Origin: an uncultured Oscillibacter sp.
GTDB lineage: Bacteria > Bacillota > Clostridia > Oscillospirales > Oscillospiraceae
Direction: 5' to 3'
DNA: 57,465 nucleotides
NCBI GenBank assembly: GCA_910583695.1
Contig: CAJTZL010000011.1
Span: 1-57,465, forward strand
Part shown: positions 14,112-22,497 of the stretch, piece by piece
Layout: every line of letters begins with the position of its first letter
How positions within the stretch are numbered: position 1 is the stretch's first letter
Notes under the pieces: model-generated
Told to the model about the DNA's origin: nothing
The model's database searches: none
Seen by the model: only the letters and a program-made list of their open reading frames with translations
Position numbers and translations under genes: made by a program

Positions 14112-14744
14112 ATGGCCTTTGATTTCAAGAAAGCGTTCAGGGAATTTTACCTGCCCAAGGAAAAGCCGGAGATTGTGATGGTCCCCAAAATGAACTATAT
14201 CGCTGTAAACGGAAGAGGGGACCCCAATCAGGAGGGCGGGGCCTATCAACAGGCCATGGGCGTGCTGTACGCCGTGGCCTATACCCTGAAAATGAGCTAT
14301 AAAAGCGATTACCACATTGAGGGCTTTTTCGAGTACGTGGTTCCGCCTCTGGAGGGCTTCTGGCGGCAGGAGGGAGGCGGGAGCATTGATTACGGAAACA
14401 AGGACGGGTTTCTCTGGACCTCCGTGCTCCGCCTGCCGGACTTTGTGACCCCGGCGGACTTTGCCTGGGCGGTGGAGACCGCCTCCCGGAAGAAAAAGCT
14501 GGACTGCTCCGCCGCGGAGTTTTTGACGGTGGACGAGGGCCTCTGTGTCCAGATTCTGCACCTGGGCTCCTTCGATTCCGAGCCGGAGTCGGTGTCAAAG
14601 ATGGATGCGTTCCTGGAAGCGCAGGGCTATGCCAGCGATTTGAGCGAGACCCGGCGGCACCACGAAATTTACCTCTCCGACTCCCGGAGAGTCCCGCCGG
14701 AGAAGTGGAAAACGGTCATCCGGCATCCGATTAAAAAGGCATAA
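14112..14744 (+). CDS. GyrI-like small-molecule-binding domain protein
   Basis: ATG 14112 follows AAAGGAG. This 210-residue protein is a stand-alone GyrI-like/effector-binding domain with no DNA-binding part; typical features are FYLPKEKPEIVMVPKMNYIA at the start and the tail GYASDLSETRRHHEIYLSDS. Such proteins bind small hydrophobic compounds, and some have been linked to hydrolysis of toxic ligands. It is soluble and cytosolic. It is transcribed away from the GH25 gene and ends at a strong terminator, so it is probably a single-gene transcript. Confidence 0.8.
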   Translation: MAFDFKKAFREFYLPKEKPEIVMVPKMNYIAVNGRGDPNQEGGAYQQAMGVLYAVAYTLKMSYKSDYHIEGFFEYVVPPLEGFWRQEGGGSIDYGNKDGFLWTSVLRLPDFVTPADFAWAVETASRKKKLDCSAAEFLTVDEGLCVQILHLGSFDSEPESVSKMDAFLEAQGYASDLSETRRHHEIYLSDSRRVPPEKWKTVIRHPIKKA

Positions 14745-14749
14745 AAGAC

Positions 14750-14781
14750 GCCTCCCCGTCACCGGACGGGGAGGCTGTTTT
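14750..14781 (+). terminator. Terminator after the GyrI-like gene
   Basis: gcctccccgtc and gacggggaggc form an 11-bp stem with a 4-nt loop and a TGTTTT tail. The convergent gene ends at its right edge, so it may also serve the other strand. Confidence 0.85.
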
Positions 14782-16151
14782 CATTGATACTCAAAGCGCA
14801 CCCGCAGCCGCTTCCTCTGCCGGAGAGGCGGTTTCTCCCGGGCTACGGAGTCCCCCCGGAACACCGACAGGGCCAGACCGATGAGGGCCATGTCCACCAC
14901 CGTTTGGAGATTCCCCACAATGAGGGGCAGGCTGGCGGAGAACAGCACGAAGCCGAAATTCAGCGCCGCGCTGAACAGCGTTTGGAATCCCAAAGTCAGG
15001 ACCACCGCCAGCACTACCAGACGGCCCGGAAGGTAGCTTTGCCGCAGGCCCTTCACCAGCAGCCAGAGGATCAAAACCGCCAGCGCCGCCAGCACAAGCG
15101 CCAGGGGAACCCAGCCCCAGGACACCGCCATGGAGGCGGGGAGGAGGTCATGGGAGAAGTTGATGGGCCGCAGCTCCTGGCCGACGCCGAAAACCCGCGC
15201 CCCCGCGTTGACCGACATGGCGGCCTCTCCGGTTACGCTCCGCAGAGGGGGAACGTCTTCCCAAAACATCTTGAGCATCCAGCCCATGTAGCCCCGGTGC
15301 TCCCGCTCCAGCTCCGGCCGGAGGGCGATCATCACCCGGAGAAAGAAGGAATTGAGATAGCCCTTGAAAAGGAGATAGGCCAGGAATCCGAAGACGGCGG
15401 CCAGGGTTGCGCTCGCGCTCTTCCAGCGGCCCACGCCGAACCAGTCCCGGCCTGCGGCGTAGAGGGTCAGGATCAGACCGGAGAACAACAGCAGGAACAA
15501 TCCTGTCAGATGGAACCAATAGCGGGAGATCAGCACAAAAAGACCGCAGCCCAGAACGGTAAGTAAAAACCCTTTCCAACCTTTGTTCCGGAAGCTGTAG
15601 AGCCAGAGAGCATAGGCGAGGGGACACAGCGCCGCCGTAATGGTAATGTAATACGTGCAATAACTGGAATGCAGAAACTCCAGGGGCAGGAGCGATACGG
15701 CCAAGGCTCCGCCGCACATGGCCCGGGCGTGCCGAACGAGCCGGGAGACGTCCAGGAAGTACATGCCCAGCATGGCCGCCGTGCCCAGGCCCAAGGAGGG
15801 CAGGACTCTCTCCAGCGCGTGGGTGAAGTTGGCATGATAATCGCCGCCAATCTGGAAGAAAGTCACCCGCAGGACCGCTCCGATCACTGCCAGAGCGAGG
15901 GTCAGCCCCAGCAGCCCCCACTGGGGCCTGGGCCTATGCACCCGGTCCAGCTCTGTTCCCACCGTCACCGGGTCTCCCATGTCCTGAACCGCCAGCCGCT
16001 CCGCCTCCTCCGGGGATTTTCCCTCTTTGAGAAAGTGGTCCCGCTGGTCCTCCAGGTGCTGTCCCAGCTCCTGGGCCAGCACGGGCCGGGCCCGCTTCCA
16101 GCGAATCTGCGCCTGTACCACTTCTAGATAGGATTGCATCGTCTCAGGCAA
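14781..16151 (-). CDS. Permease-prefix plus SEDS-like (FtsW/RodA) membrane protein
   Basis: This 456-residue protein starts with a cytosolic helical domain like permease prefix domain 1 (about residues 1-70, LAQELGQHLEDQRDHFLKEG), followed by about ten membrane segments. Its C-terminal half (INFSHDLLPASMAVSWGWVP, later FGFVLFSASLPLIVGNLQT) resembles FtsW/RodA/SpoVE glycosyltransferases, but the family signature is diverged. SEDS proteins polymerise peptidoglycan; whether this one is active is unclear. It overlaps the upstream padR gene by 8 bp and is clearly co-regulated with it. The combination suggests an envelope-stress-responsive wall enzyme. Confidence 0.65.
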   Translation of the reverse strand: MPETMQSYLEVVQAQIRWKRARPVLAQELGQHLEDQRDHFLKEGKSPEEAERLAVQDMGDPVTVGTELDRVHRPRPQWGLLGLTLALAVIGAVLRVTFFQIGGDYHANFTHALERVLPSLGLGTAAMLGMYFLDVSRLVRHARAMCGGALAVSLLPLEFLHSSYCTYYITITAALCPLAYALWLYSFRNKGWKGFLLTVLGCGLFVLISRYWFHLTGLFLLLFSGLILTLYAAGRDWFGVGRWKSASATLAAVFGFLAYLLFKGYLNSFFLRVMIALRPELEREHRGYMGWMLKMFWEDVPPLRSVTGEAAMSVNAGARVFGVGQELRPINFSHDLLPASMAVSWGWVPLALVLAALAVLILWLLVKGLRQSYLPGRLVVLAVVLTLGFQTLFSAALNFGFVLFSASLPLIVGNLQTVVDMALIGLALSVFRGDSVAREKPPLRQRKRLRVRFEYQ

Positions 16152-16485
16152 GACACGCGCCCCCTTTCAGTACCCGGCCCACGGCCTGGGCGTAAGCGTT
16201 CCAGGCGTTCTCCTTCTCCTGGAGCGCACCCCGGCCCTGCTTAGTCAAATGATAGTACCGCCGGGTTTTGCCGGACTCCGCCGTCTGTTCGTAGGCAGTA
16301 ACTAGGCCTTTTTCCTCCAGACTGTGGAGAAGGGGATAGAGGGTCCCCGCCTTGAGGCGGAAGGCGTCTTCGCTCCGCCGCCGCAGCTCCTCGATCATCT
16401 GATAGCCGTAGAGGTCCCCGTTCTCCAGCAGCTTCAGAACCAGCAGGGACATGCTTCCGCTGACCAGACTCCTCTCCAGTTCCAT
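16144..16485 (-). CDS. PadR-family transcriptional repressor
   Basis: The 113-residue protein is a typical short PadR: winged helix with LVLKLLENGDLYGYQMIEEL, the KAGTLYPLLHSLEEKGLV recognition segment and a strand pair ending RRYYHLTKQG, then a C-terminal dimer helix. PadR proteins repress their own operon and respond to ligands or wall-active drugs. It is first in a two-gene unit with the SEDS-like protein and its promoter contains a large inverted repeat. Confidence 0.92.
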   Translation of the reverse strand: MELERSLVSGSMSLLVLKLLENGDLYGYQMIEELRRRSEDAFRLKAGTLYPLLHSLEEKGLVTAYEQTAESGKTRRYYHLTKQGRGALQEKENAWNAYAQAVGRVLKGGACLA

Positions 16486-16500
16486 AAAGTGCCTCCTTAT

Positions 16501-16558
16501 AGATAGATTGTCGATATATCAGCCCCTGCATTATATATCGGAAATCTATCTATGTCAA
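16501..16558 (-). promoter_or_regulatory. Consensus promoter overlapped by a PadR operator
   Basis: On the minus strand perfect TTGACA (16558-16553) and TATAAT (16535-16530) boxes are spaced 17 bp. A 19-bp inverted repeat with two mismatches (16501-16519 and 16533-16551, core AGATAGATT..CGATATAT) covers the spacer and the start region, ideally placed for repression. Confidence 0.8.
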
Positions 16559-16611
16559 GAGAGAGAATTGGAAACTTTTTGTGGCTTCTTCCTAAATCCG
16601 GCAAGGAATGG

Positions 16612-16641
16612 TTGACGAAATGCCCAGAAAGGCGGTATAAT
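16612..16641 (+). promoter_or_regulatory. Promoter of the methyltransferase-ECF block
   Basis: TTGACG (16612-16617) and TATAAT (16636-16641) with an 18-bp spacer lie about 40 bp before the gene at 16680. It could drive the tightly packed genes down to 20667 or further. Confidence 0.7.
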
Positions 16642-16679
16642 AACCTGATTTATTATAGAGAGAACAGGGAGGACCGGCC

Positions 16680-17543
16680 ATGTGGATTGCGGACCGATGG
16701 GAGGACTATGAGTTGCTGGACTGCGGCAGCGGGGAACGCCTGGAGCGCTGGGACCGTCAGGTGCTGGTACGCCCGGACCCCCAGGCCATCTGGGAAACAC
16801 CCCGGGAGCACCCCGCATGGCGAAAGGCCGGGGGGCGGTATCTCCGTTCCTCCACCGGCGGGGGGCACTGGGAGAAGAAGGCCCTGCCGGAGAGCTGGAA
16901 GATCCGCTACCGGGACCTGACCTTCCAGGTGAAGCCCATGAACTTCAAGCACACGGGCCTGTTCCCGGAGCAGGCGGTGAACTGGGATTTTTGCGCGGAG
17001 AAGATCAGAAACGCCGGGCGGCCCGTCCGGGTGCTGAACCTCTTTGCCTACACCGGCGGGGCTACCGTGGCCTGTGCCAGGGCGGGAGCCAGCGTCTGCC
17101 ATGTGGACGCCGCCAAGGGCATGGTGGCCTGGGCCCGGGAGAACGCGAAGCTGTCCGGGTTTTCCGAGGCTCCCATCCGCTGGATTGTGGACGACTGCGC
17201 CAAGTTTGTGGAGCGGGAAATCCGCCGGGGGAAGACCTACGACGCCATTGTCATGGACCCGCCCAGCTACGGACGGGGTCCCGGCGGGGAGGTCTGGAAG
17301 CTGGAGGAAAACCTGTACCCCTTCGTGAAGCTCTGTGCCGGGGTGCTGTCGGACAAGCCTCTGTTTGTGCTCATCAACTCCTACACCACAGGGCTGGCCC
17401 CGTCGGTGCTGGGGTATCTGCTGAACCTGCTGGTAAAGGAGAAGTACGGAGGGAAGTGCACCTGGGATGAGCTGGGCCTGCCTGTGACGCAGACCGGCCT
17501 TGCCCTGCCCTGCGGGGCCACAGGAAGGTGGTTCAGCGAGTAA
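16680..17543 (+). CDS. Class I SAM-dependent methyltransferase, RlmI-like
   Basis: The 287-residue protein has SAM-binding motif I NLFAYTGGATVACARAGA (about residues 121-138), an acidic motif II near VCHVDAAKGMVAW and the catalytic motif VMDPPSYGRGPGG (about 196-208). This is the layout of 23S rRNA cytosine methyltransferases of the RlmI group, minus the N-terminal PUA domain. It most likely modifies rRNA in the cytosol; the exact base is unknown. AGGGAGGA precedes the start. The stop overlaps the next ATG by one base. Confidence 0.82.
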   Translation: MWIADRWEDYELLDCGSGERLERWDRQVLVRPDPQAIWETPREHPAWRKAGGRYLRSSTGGGHWEKKALPESWKIRYRDLTFQVKPMNFKHTGLFPEQAVNWDFCAEKIRNAGRPVRVLNLFAYTGGATVACARAGASVCHVDAAKGMVAWARENAKLSGFSEAPIRWIVDDCAKFVEREIRRGKTYDAIVMDPPSYGRGPGGEVWKLEENLYPFVKLCAGVLSDKPLFVLINSYTTGLAPSVLGYLLNLLVKEKYGGKCTWDELGLPVTQTGLALPCGATGRWFSE

Positions 17544-18142
17544 TGGGACGGACGGCGGCCTACCTTCTGGCGATTGCCTGGGGCGCGGTTCCGGCATTGG
17601 CAGTCTTTTTCTGCCTGCTTCCGTGGCGGAAAAGGCGGCTGGAACGAAGAGGATACACCAGCTCCCGCCGCCGGGAGGGGGCGATGGCCCTGTTTTGGAT
17701 GTTCTGCGGCGGTATGGCCATATTGACGCTGGCGCCCCGCTGGGTGGTCTGGTCCCTGGTAGACATCCTCCACGGATATGGATGGAATGTAGGGCGGTAT
17801 CCGTTTTTTGAACTGGGCATGGTCAATTGGAAGCTCTTCCAGACATTTCACTTCAGCGCTTACTTTTTGGCGGGAAACATTGTGATGTTTGTCCCCTTCG
17901 GATTTTTTGCCGCCCTGCTTTGGCGGGGCTGTACCTGGGGAAGGAGCCTGCTGTCAGGGCTTTTTCTCTCCGGCCTGATTGAGAGCTTCCAGCTTTGCGT
18001 AGGCCGGGCCTTTGACATTGACGACATCCTTCTGAATGTACTGGGCGTCCTCTGGGGTTATGGGCTCTGGAGGCTTGCGAGGCGGCTGGCCCCCGGTCAG
18101 ATGGAGAAATTTCACGTGCGCTTCAATGAGGAACAACCATGA
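17543..18142 (+). CDS. VanZ-family membrane protein
   Basis: ATG 17543 is embedded in the stop of the previous gene (TAATG). The 199-residue protein has about five membrane segments and the conserved VanZ core NIVMFVPFGFFAALL, the ESFQ segment (about residue 152, LIESFQLCVGRAFDIDDILL) and a closing NVLGVLWGYGLW helix. Some VanZ proteins give low-level teicoplanin resistance, but most are of unknown function. It lies in the plasma membrane. Its stop overlaps the ecfA1 start by 4 bp, tying it to the transporter genes. Confidence 0.87.
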   Translation: MGRTAAYLLAIAWGAVPALAVFFCLLPWRKRRLERRGYTSSRRREGAMALFWMFCGGMAILTLAPRWVVWSLVDILHGYGWNVGRYPFFELGMVNWKLFQTFHFSAYFLAGNIVMFVPFGFFAALLWRGCTWGRSLLSGLFLSGLIESFQLCVGRAFDIDDILLNVLGVLWGYGLWRLARRLAPGQMEKFHVRFNEEQP

Positions 18143-18990
18143 GTAACATGATTCAAACCGAAAGCCTCCGCTTCGCCTACCCGGCGGACGAGGGGCAAAA
18201 GCCTGTCTACGCCCTTCGGGGCGTGGACCTGGAAATTAAAAAGGGCAGCTTTGTGGTGGTTCTGGGCCACAACGGCTCCGGCAAATCCACCCTGGCCAAG
18301 ACCTTCAACGCCGTCCTGCTCCCCGCCGGGGGGAAGGTCTGGGTGGAGGGCATGGACACCCTGGACCAGGAGCTGCTCCTGGCCATCCGCCAGCGGGTGG
18401 GCATGGTGTTCCAGAATCCGGATAACCAGATTGTCGCCAACGTGGTGGAGGAGGACGTGGCCTTCGCCCTGGAGAACCTGGGCGTGCCCACGGAGGAAAT
18501 CCGCCGCCGGGTGGACGCGGCTTTGAAGGCCGTGGGCATGGACGAGTTTGTCACCCACGCGCCCCACCTCCTCTCCGGCGGGCAGAAGCAGCGCATCGCC
18601 ATCGCCGGGGTCATCGCCATGGAGCCCGCCTACGTCGTTCTGGACGAGGCCACGGCCATGCTGGACCCCATCGGGCGGCGGGAGGTGCTGTCCACTATTC
18701 ACCGCCTGAATCGCGAAAAGGGCATCACGGTCATTTTGATCACCCACCATATGAGCGAGGCGGAAAACGCGGACCGGGTCATCGTCATGGATGACGGACA
18801 GGTGGCTCTGGACGGAACGCCGGAGGAGGTGTTCGGCCAGGTGGCCCGTCTCCGGCACCTGGGATTGACGGTGCCGGACACTGTGGACCTGCTGGACCGG
18901 CTCCGGCAAAACGGCTGGGACGTGCCCCTGGATGCGCTGCGGGTGGAGGACTGCGCCGCCGCCGTCGCCGGGGCCTTGAAGAACGCATAG
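18139..18990 (+). CDS. ecfA1: ECF transporter ATPase EcfA1
   Basis: The 283-residue protein is a complete ABC ATPase: Walker A GHNGSGKST (about residues 43-51), Q-loop FQNPDNQIV, signature LSGGQKQRIAIAG and Walker B VVLDEATAMLD, then the H-loop THH. The Q-loop FQNPDNQ is typical of cobalt/ECF-type ATPases. With EcfA2 and EcfT it forms the shared energising module for vitamin- and metal-specific S components. No S-component gene is visible here, as expected for group II modules that serve unlinked S proteins. Confidence 0.93.
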   Translation: MSNMIQTESLRFAYPADEGQKPVYALRGVDLEIKKGSFVVVLGHNGSGKSTLAKTFNAVLLPAGGKVWVEGMDTLDQELLLAIRQRVGMVFQNPDNQIVANVVEEDVAFALENLGVPTEEIRRRVDAALKAVGMDEFVTHAPHLLSGGQKQRIAIAGVIAMEPAYVVLDEATAMLDPIGRREVLSTIHRLNREKGITVILITHHMSEAENADRVIVMDDGQVALDGTPEEVFGQVARLRHLGLTVPDTVDLLDRLRQNGWDVPLDALRVEDCAAAVAGALKNA

Positions 18991-19003
18991 GGGGAACCAA
19001 GTC

Positions 19004-19867
19004 TTGCCTATCCTGGAGATTAAAAATCTGACCCATACCTACGGAATCGGGACGCCCTTCCAGCGCAGTGCGGTGGAGGACGTCAGCTTTGCCGTGGAGC
19101 AGGGGGAGTTCCTGGGCGTCATCGGCCATACCGGGTCCGGGAAGTCCACCTTGATTCAACACCTGAACGGCCTTTTGAAGCCCACGTCCGGACAGATTCT
19201 GCTGGACGGGCGGGACATCTGGGCCGAGCCGAAAAAAATACGAAATATTCGCTTCCAGGTGGGGCTGGTATTCCAGTACCCGGAGTATCAGCTCTTTGAG
19301 GAGACCGTCTACAAGGACATCTCCTTCGGCCCCCGGAACCAGGGGAAAACCGGGGACGAGCTGGACCACGCCGTACGGGAGGCGGCGCGGCTGGTGGGCC
19401 TCCGGGACGAGCACCTGGATAAATCACCCTTTGAGCTCTCCGGCGGCCAGAAGCGCCGGGTGGCCCTGGCGGGGGTTTTGGCTATGGAGCCCAGGGTCCT
19501 GGTGCTGGACGAGCCCACGGCGGGCCTGGACCCGGCGGGCCGGGAGAACCTGATGGCCAATATCCGGGAGTACCACCGGCACAAGAGGGCTACCATCCTC
19601 CTGGTCAGCCACAGCATGGACGAAATTGCCCGGAACGTGGACCGCATTCTGGTGCTGAAGGCCGCCCATGTCCTGATGAGCGGGACTCCGGCGGAGGTGT
19701 TCGGCCGGGGGGAGGAGCTTCTTGCCGCCGGGCTGGATGTGCCCCAGATTACAAGGGTAGCCATGGCCCTCCGGGACCGGGGGCTTCCCATCAATCCCGC
19801 CGTCTACACCGTGGAGGACCTGGAGCGGCAGCTTCTGGCCCTCGGAAGGGGAGGGGCCCCATGCTGA
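19004..19867 (+). CDS. ecfA2: ECF transporter ATPase EcfA2
   Basis: The 287-residue protein starts at TTG 19004 (GGGGAA upstream). It has Walker A GHTGSGKST, Q-loop FQYPEYQLFEETV, signature LSGGQKRRVALAG, Walker B LVLDEPTAGLDP and H-loop SHSMDE. The FQYPEYQLFE motif is characteristic of the second ATPase of the pair, which contacts EcfT. It overlaps ecfT by 7 bp. Confidence 0.93.
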   Translation: MPILEIKNLTHTYGIGTPFQRSAVEDVSFAVEQGEFLGVIGHTGSGKSTLIQHLNGLLKPTSGQILLDGRDIWAEPKKIRNIRFQVGLVFQYPEYQLFEETVYKDISFGPRNQGKTGDELDHAVREAARLVGLRDEHLDKSPFELSGGQKRRVALAGVLAMEPRVLVLDEPTAGLDPAGRENLMANIREYHRHKRATILLVSHSMDEIARNVDRILVLKAAHVLMSGTPAEVFGRGEELLAAGLDVPQITRVAMALRDRGLPINPAVYTVEDLERQLLALGRGGAPC

Positions 19868-20667
19868 AAGACATTACGCTGGGCCAGTATTTCCCGGGAA
19901 ATACCGTGGCGCACAGGCTGGACCCCCGGACAAAAATCCTGCTGGTGGTTCTTTATATCACAGCCCTTTTCACCGCCGGGAGCTTTTGGGCCTACGGCCT
20001 GATGGCCCTGGTGCTGGCCCTCTGCGTCCGGGTTTCCAAGGTGGGCCTGCGGGCTCTGGTGAAGGGCTTGAAGCCGGTGCTGTTCATCATCGTCTTCACC
20101 GGTATTTTAAACCTGTTCTTCACCCCCGGAGAGGGGGTCCTCTGGGCCTGGGGGCCCCTCCATATCACCACCTCGGGTCTTCGGAACGCGGCCTTCATGG
20201 TCCTGCGGATCATGCTTCTCATCATGGGGACCTTCCTCATGACCTACACCACCAGCCCTATCAGCCTTACCGACGGCCTGGAGCGGCTTTTGAACGGCTT
20301 GAAGCGCTTCCGCGTTCCGGTCCATGAGCTGACCATGATCATGTCCATCGCCCTGCGGTTCATCCCGACGCTGATAGAGGAGACGGACAAGATCATGTCT
20401 GCTCAGAAGGCCAGGGGGGCGGACTTTGAGAACGGAAACCTGATGGAAAGGGCCAAGGCCCTGGTGCCCATCCTGGTGCCCCTGTTTATCAGCGCCTTCC
20501 GCCGGGCGGACGAGCTGGCCACGGCCATGGAGTGCCGCTGCTACCACGGCGGGGAGGGACGGACGAAGCTCCACGTTTTAAAGTACGAGCGTCGGGACTA
20601 TACCGCCCTGACCCTGGGGGTACTGATCCTAGCGGGAGTGATTGCCATGAGGGCCGTTGGGCTGTAA
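19861..20667 (+). CDS. ecfT: ECF transporter transmembrane component EcfT
   Basis: This 268-residue integral membrane protein has about five hydrophobic segments and the conserved Ala-Arg-Gly coupling motif SAQKARGADFENG (about residues 180-192), which docks onto the ATPases; a second basic motif sits near the ECRCYHGGEGRT tail. The opening GQYFPGNTVAHRLDPRTKIL is diagnostic of the family. It completes the energy-coupling module with the two genes before it. Confidence 0.94.
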   Translation: MLKDITLGQYFPGNTVAHRLDPRTKILLVVLYITALFTAGSFWAYGLMALVLALCVRVSKVGLRALVKGLKPVLFIIVFTGILNLFFTPGEGVLWAWGPLHITTSGLRNAAFMVLRIMLLIMGTFLMTYTTSPISLTDGLERLLNGLKRFRVPVHELTMIMSIALRFIPTLIEETDKIMSAQKARGADFENGNLMERAKALVPILVPLFISAFRRADELATAMECRCYHGGEGRTKLHVLKYERRDYTALTLGVLILAGVIAMRAVGL

Positions 20668-20682
20668 GGAAAGGAGCTTTCG

Positions 20683-21573
20683 ATGGGAGAGAGAAAAAAG
20701 CGGGACTGGGGAACCATCGCGGCGGTCCTCTGCGTGCTTTTGCTGGCGGTGAACCTCTGGCAGGGGAATCGCCTGGAGAGCCTGGAGCGGCGGATTTCCG
20801 AGGTGCAGCAGAATCTCTCTGCCGAAATCAAAGGACTGGAATCCTCCTTGTATGCCCAGGCCCAGGAGGCGGACAAGCTGGTTCAAAACTGGAATTACAC
20901 CTCCTCCGTAAATATGGAAAAACGCTGTTTGGACCTCACGGTTTCCGTCGTATTAAAAGCGTGGCGGGAGGACACCGCTGTCGAGGTGCTGTGGATTGGG
21001 GACGGCAATTCTGACGGCGAGGGCTCCGCGCCTCTTGCCGGCGACGGGAAGGGAACCTTCACCGGCGTGCTTGAGATTCCCTTGAACAGGGGATTGCTGG
21101 AGTTTGCCCTGGCGCTGGTGACGCGGGACGGCGGAGACGTGCGCCGGGAGAACCTGGGCGGTATATACAACACGGGGGAGCTGCTGCCGGTCCAGTGTAC
21201 TTATCAGGGAGGGCGGACCCAGGCGGAGTATCTGAAAGGCGTCTTTACCGCGTATGAGTGCAATGCGGAGCTGTATACGAAAGCGTACCCCGGCGGCATC
21301 GAGACAGAGAGCCGGGTGTTCCGCCTCCGGCGAAACGACGAAATCGCGGCGGAACAGGCGGCGGAGCCGGGAGACGTGTCCAATAGCTATTTCTGCGGCA
21401 AGCTGACCTCGGAGGCCCAGCCGGGGGACCGGATGGCCTTGACCTTTTTCTGCCGGGACGAAAACGACTTGGGCTATGAGTTTTTGCTCCAGAACTGGGT
21501 TGCCGTTGCGGAGCGGGACGTCGCGGACAGTGGCTCCGAGTGGGAGGACTGGCTCAAGCTGACTTGGGACTGA
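20683..21573 (+). CDS. Membrane-anchored coiled-coil protein, paralogue A
   Basis: The 296-residue protein has a short basic N-terminus, one membrane segment (IAAVLCVLLLAVNLW, about residues 12-26), a coiled-coil stretch (LESLERRISEVQQNLSAEIK) and a beta-rich external domain with repeated cysteines. It ends WLKLTWD, almost the same as paralogue B. The two share AQEADKLVQNW, AYECNAEL, FRLRRNDEIA and LTFFCRDENDLGYEFLLQNW. No named family is recognised. It follows ecfT by 15 bp and lies in the same transcriptional block, but a link to transport is not shown. Confidence 0.7.
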   Translation: MGERKKRDWGTIAAVLCVLLLAVNLWQGNRLESLERRISEVQQNLSAEIKGLESSLYAQAQEADKLVQNWNYTSSVNMEKRCLDLTVSVVLKAWREDTAVEVLWIGDGNSDGEGSAPLAGDGKGTFTGVLEIPLNRGLLEFALALVTRDGGDVRRENLGGIYNTGELLPVQCTYQGGRTQAEYLKGVFTAYECNAELYTKAYPGGIETESRVFRLRRNDEIAAEQAAEPGDVSNSYFCGKLTSEAQPGDRMALTFFCRDENDLGYEFLLQNWVAVAERDVADSGSEWEDWLKLTWD

Positions 21574-21589
21574 GGGAAAGGAGGCCGGA

Positions 21590-22483
21590 ATGGACGAGAG
21601 GAGAAGCCGGATACAGATTTTGACACTGGTCCTCTGCCTGCTTTTGGTGAGCCTGAACTTCTGGCAGCTCCATCGGTTTTCGGACCTGCGGGGAGAGCTT
21701 CGGAGCGTTGAGACCAATTTGCAGATGGAGGCCCGGCGTCTGGACGAGCGTATCCAGACCGTCCAGCGGGCGGTACAGGAGGCGGACAAGCTGATCCAGG
21801 ACTGGGAGCTCCGGTCCGTGGACGTGGACCCGGCATCCCGCTGTCTGCGGGTGGAGGTGTCTTTGGACCTGAAAGAGTGGCGGGAGGACACCCAGATCCA
21901 TTTGACGGTGATTCAGGGGACAGATACCAGGAGCGCTTCCCTGACCGGAAGCGGAGGGCGGTACTCCGGTGTGGTGGAGATTCCCGTGGACAGCCGGGAA
22001 ATCCGGCTGCTGGCCCAGATCAGCGCCGGGAACTTCCGGAAGGAGGAGGAGCTGTTCGACTGGGACAGCGCCTCCATGCTGCTGCCGGTCCAGTTCCGCG
22101 GCTGGGGCTGCGCCGCGCCGGATTACACCCGAGACGCGGAGAATAACGGCGTGCTGGCGGTACAGAGCTGCAATGCGGAGCTGACTGTCTCCGGAAAGAG
22201 CCTCTCCAATCTCTCCGGTCAGGTGTTCCGCCTCCGGCGGAACGGGGACATTGCAATGGAAAAGACGGCCATATTCGGGGATACAATTGATCAATATACC
22301 TGCGGGGACCTGTCCGCAGAGGTTGGAATTGGAGATCAGCTTTTCCTGACCTTCTTCTGCCGGGACGCCTCCGGCCTTGGCTATGAGTTTTACCTGTATG
22401 GCTGGAGCATCAGCGAAAACGGTATTGAGGACATTGGTTTGCCCACGCCGGCGGCGGACTGGCCCAGGCTGACCTGGGACTGA
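21590..22483 (+). CDS. Membrane-anchored coiled-coil protein, paralogue B
   Basis: The 297-residue protein repeats the layout of its neighbour: membrane segment (LTLVLCLLLVSLNFW, about residues 11-25), coiled coil (RSVETNLQMEARRLDERIQ), the VQEADKLIQDWELRS link, and a beta-rich domain with LPVQFRGWGC, QSCNAEL, FRLRRNGDIA and LTFFCRDASGLGYEFYLYGW, ending PRLTWD. A 16-bp gap separates the two. They arose by tandem duplication and have since diverged strongly. Function is unknown; topology suggests an extracytoplasmic role. Confidence 0.7.
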   Translation: MDERRSRIQILTLVLCLLLVSLNFWQLHRFSDLRGELRSVETNLQMEARRLDERIQTVQRAVQEADKLIQDWELRSVDVDPASRCLRVEVSLDLKEWREDTQIHLTVIQGTDTRSASLTGSGGRYSGVVEIPVDSREIRLLAQISAGNFRKEEELFDWDSASMLLPVQFRGWGCAAPDYTRDAENNGVLAVQSCNAELTVSGKSLSNLSGQVFRLRRNGDIAMEKTAIFGDTIDQYTCGDLSAEVGIGDQLFLTFFCRDASGLGYEFYLYGWSISENGIEDIGLPTPAADWPRLTWD

Positions 22484-22497
22484 AAGAAGGGAACGCT

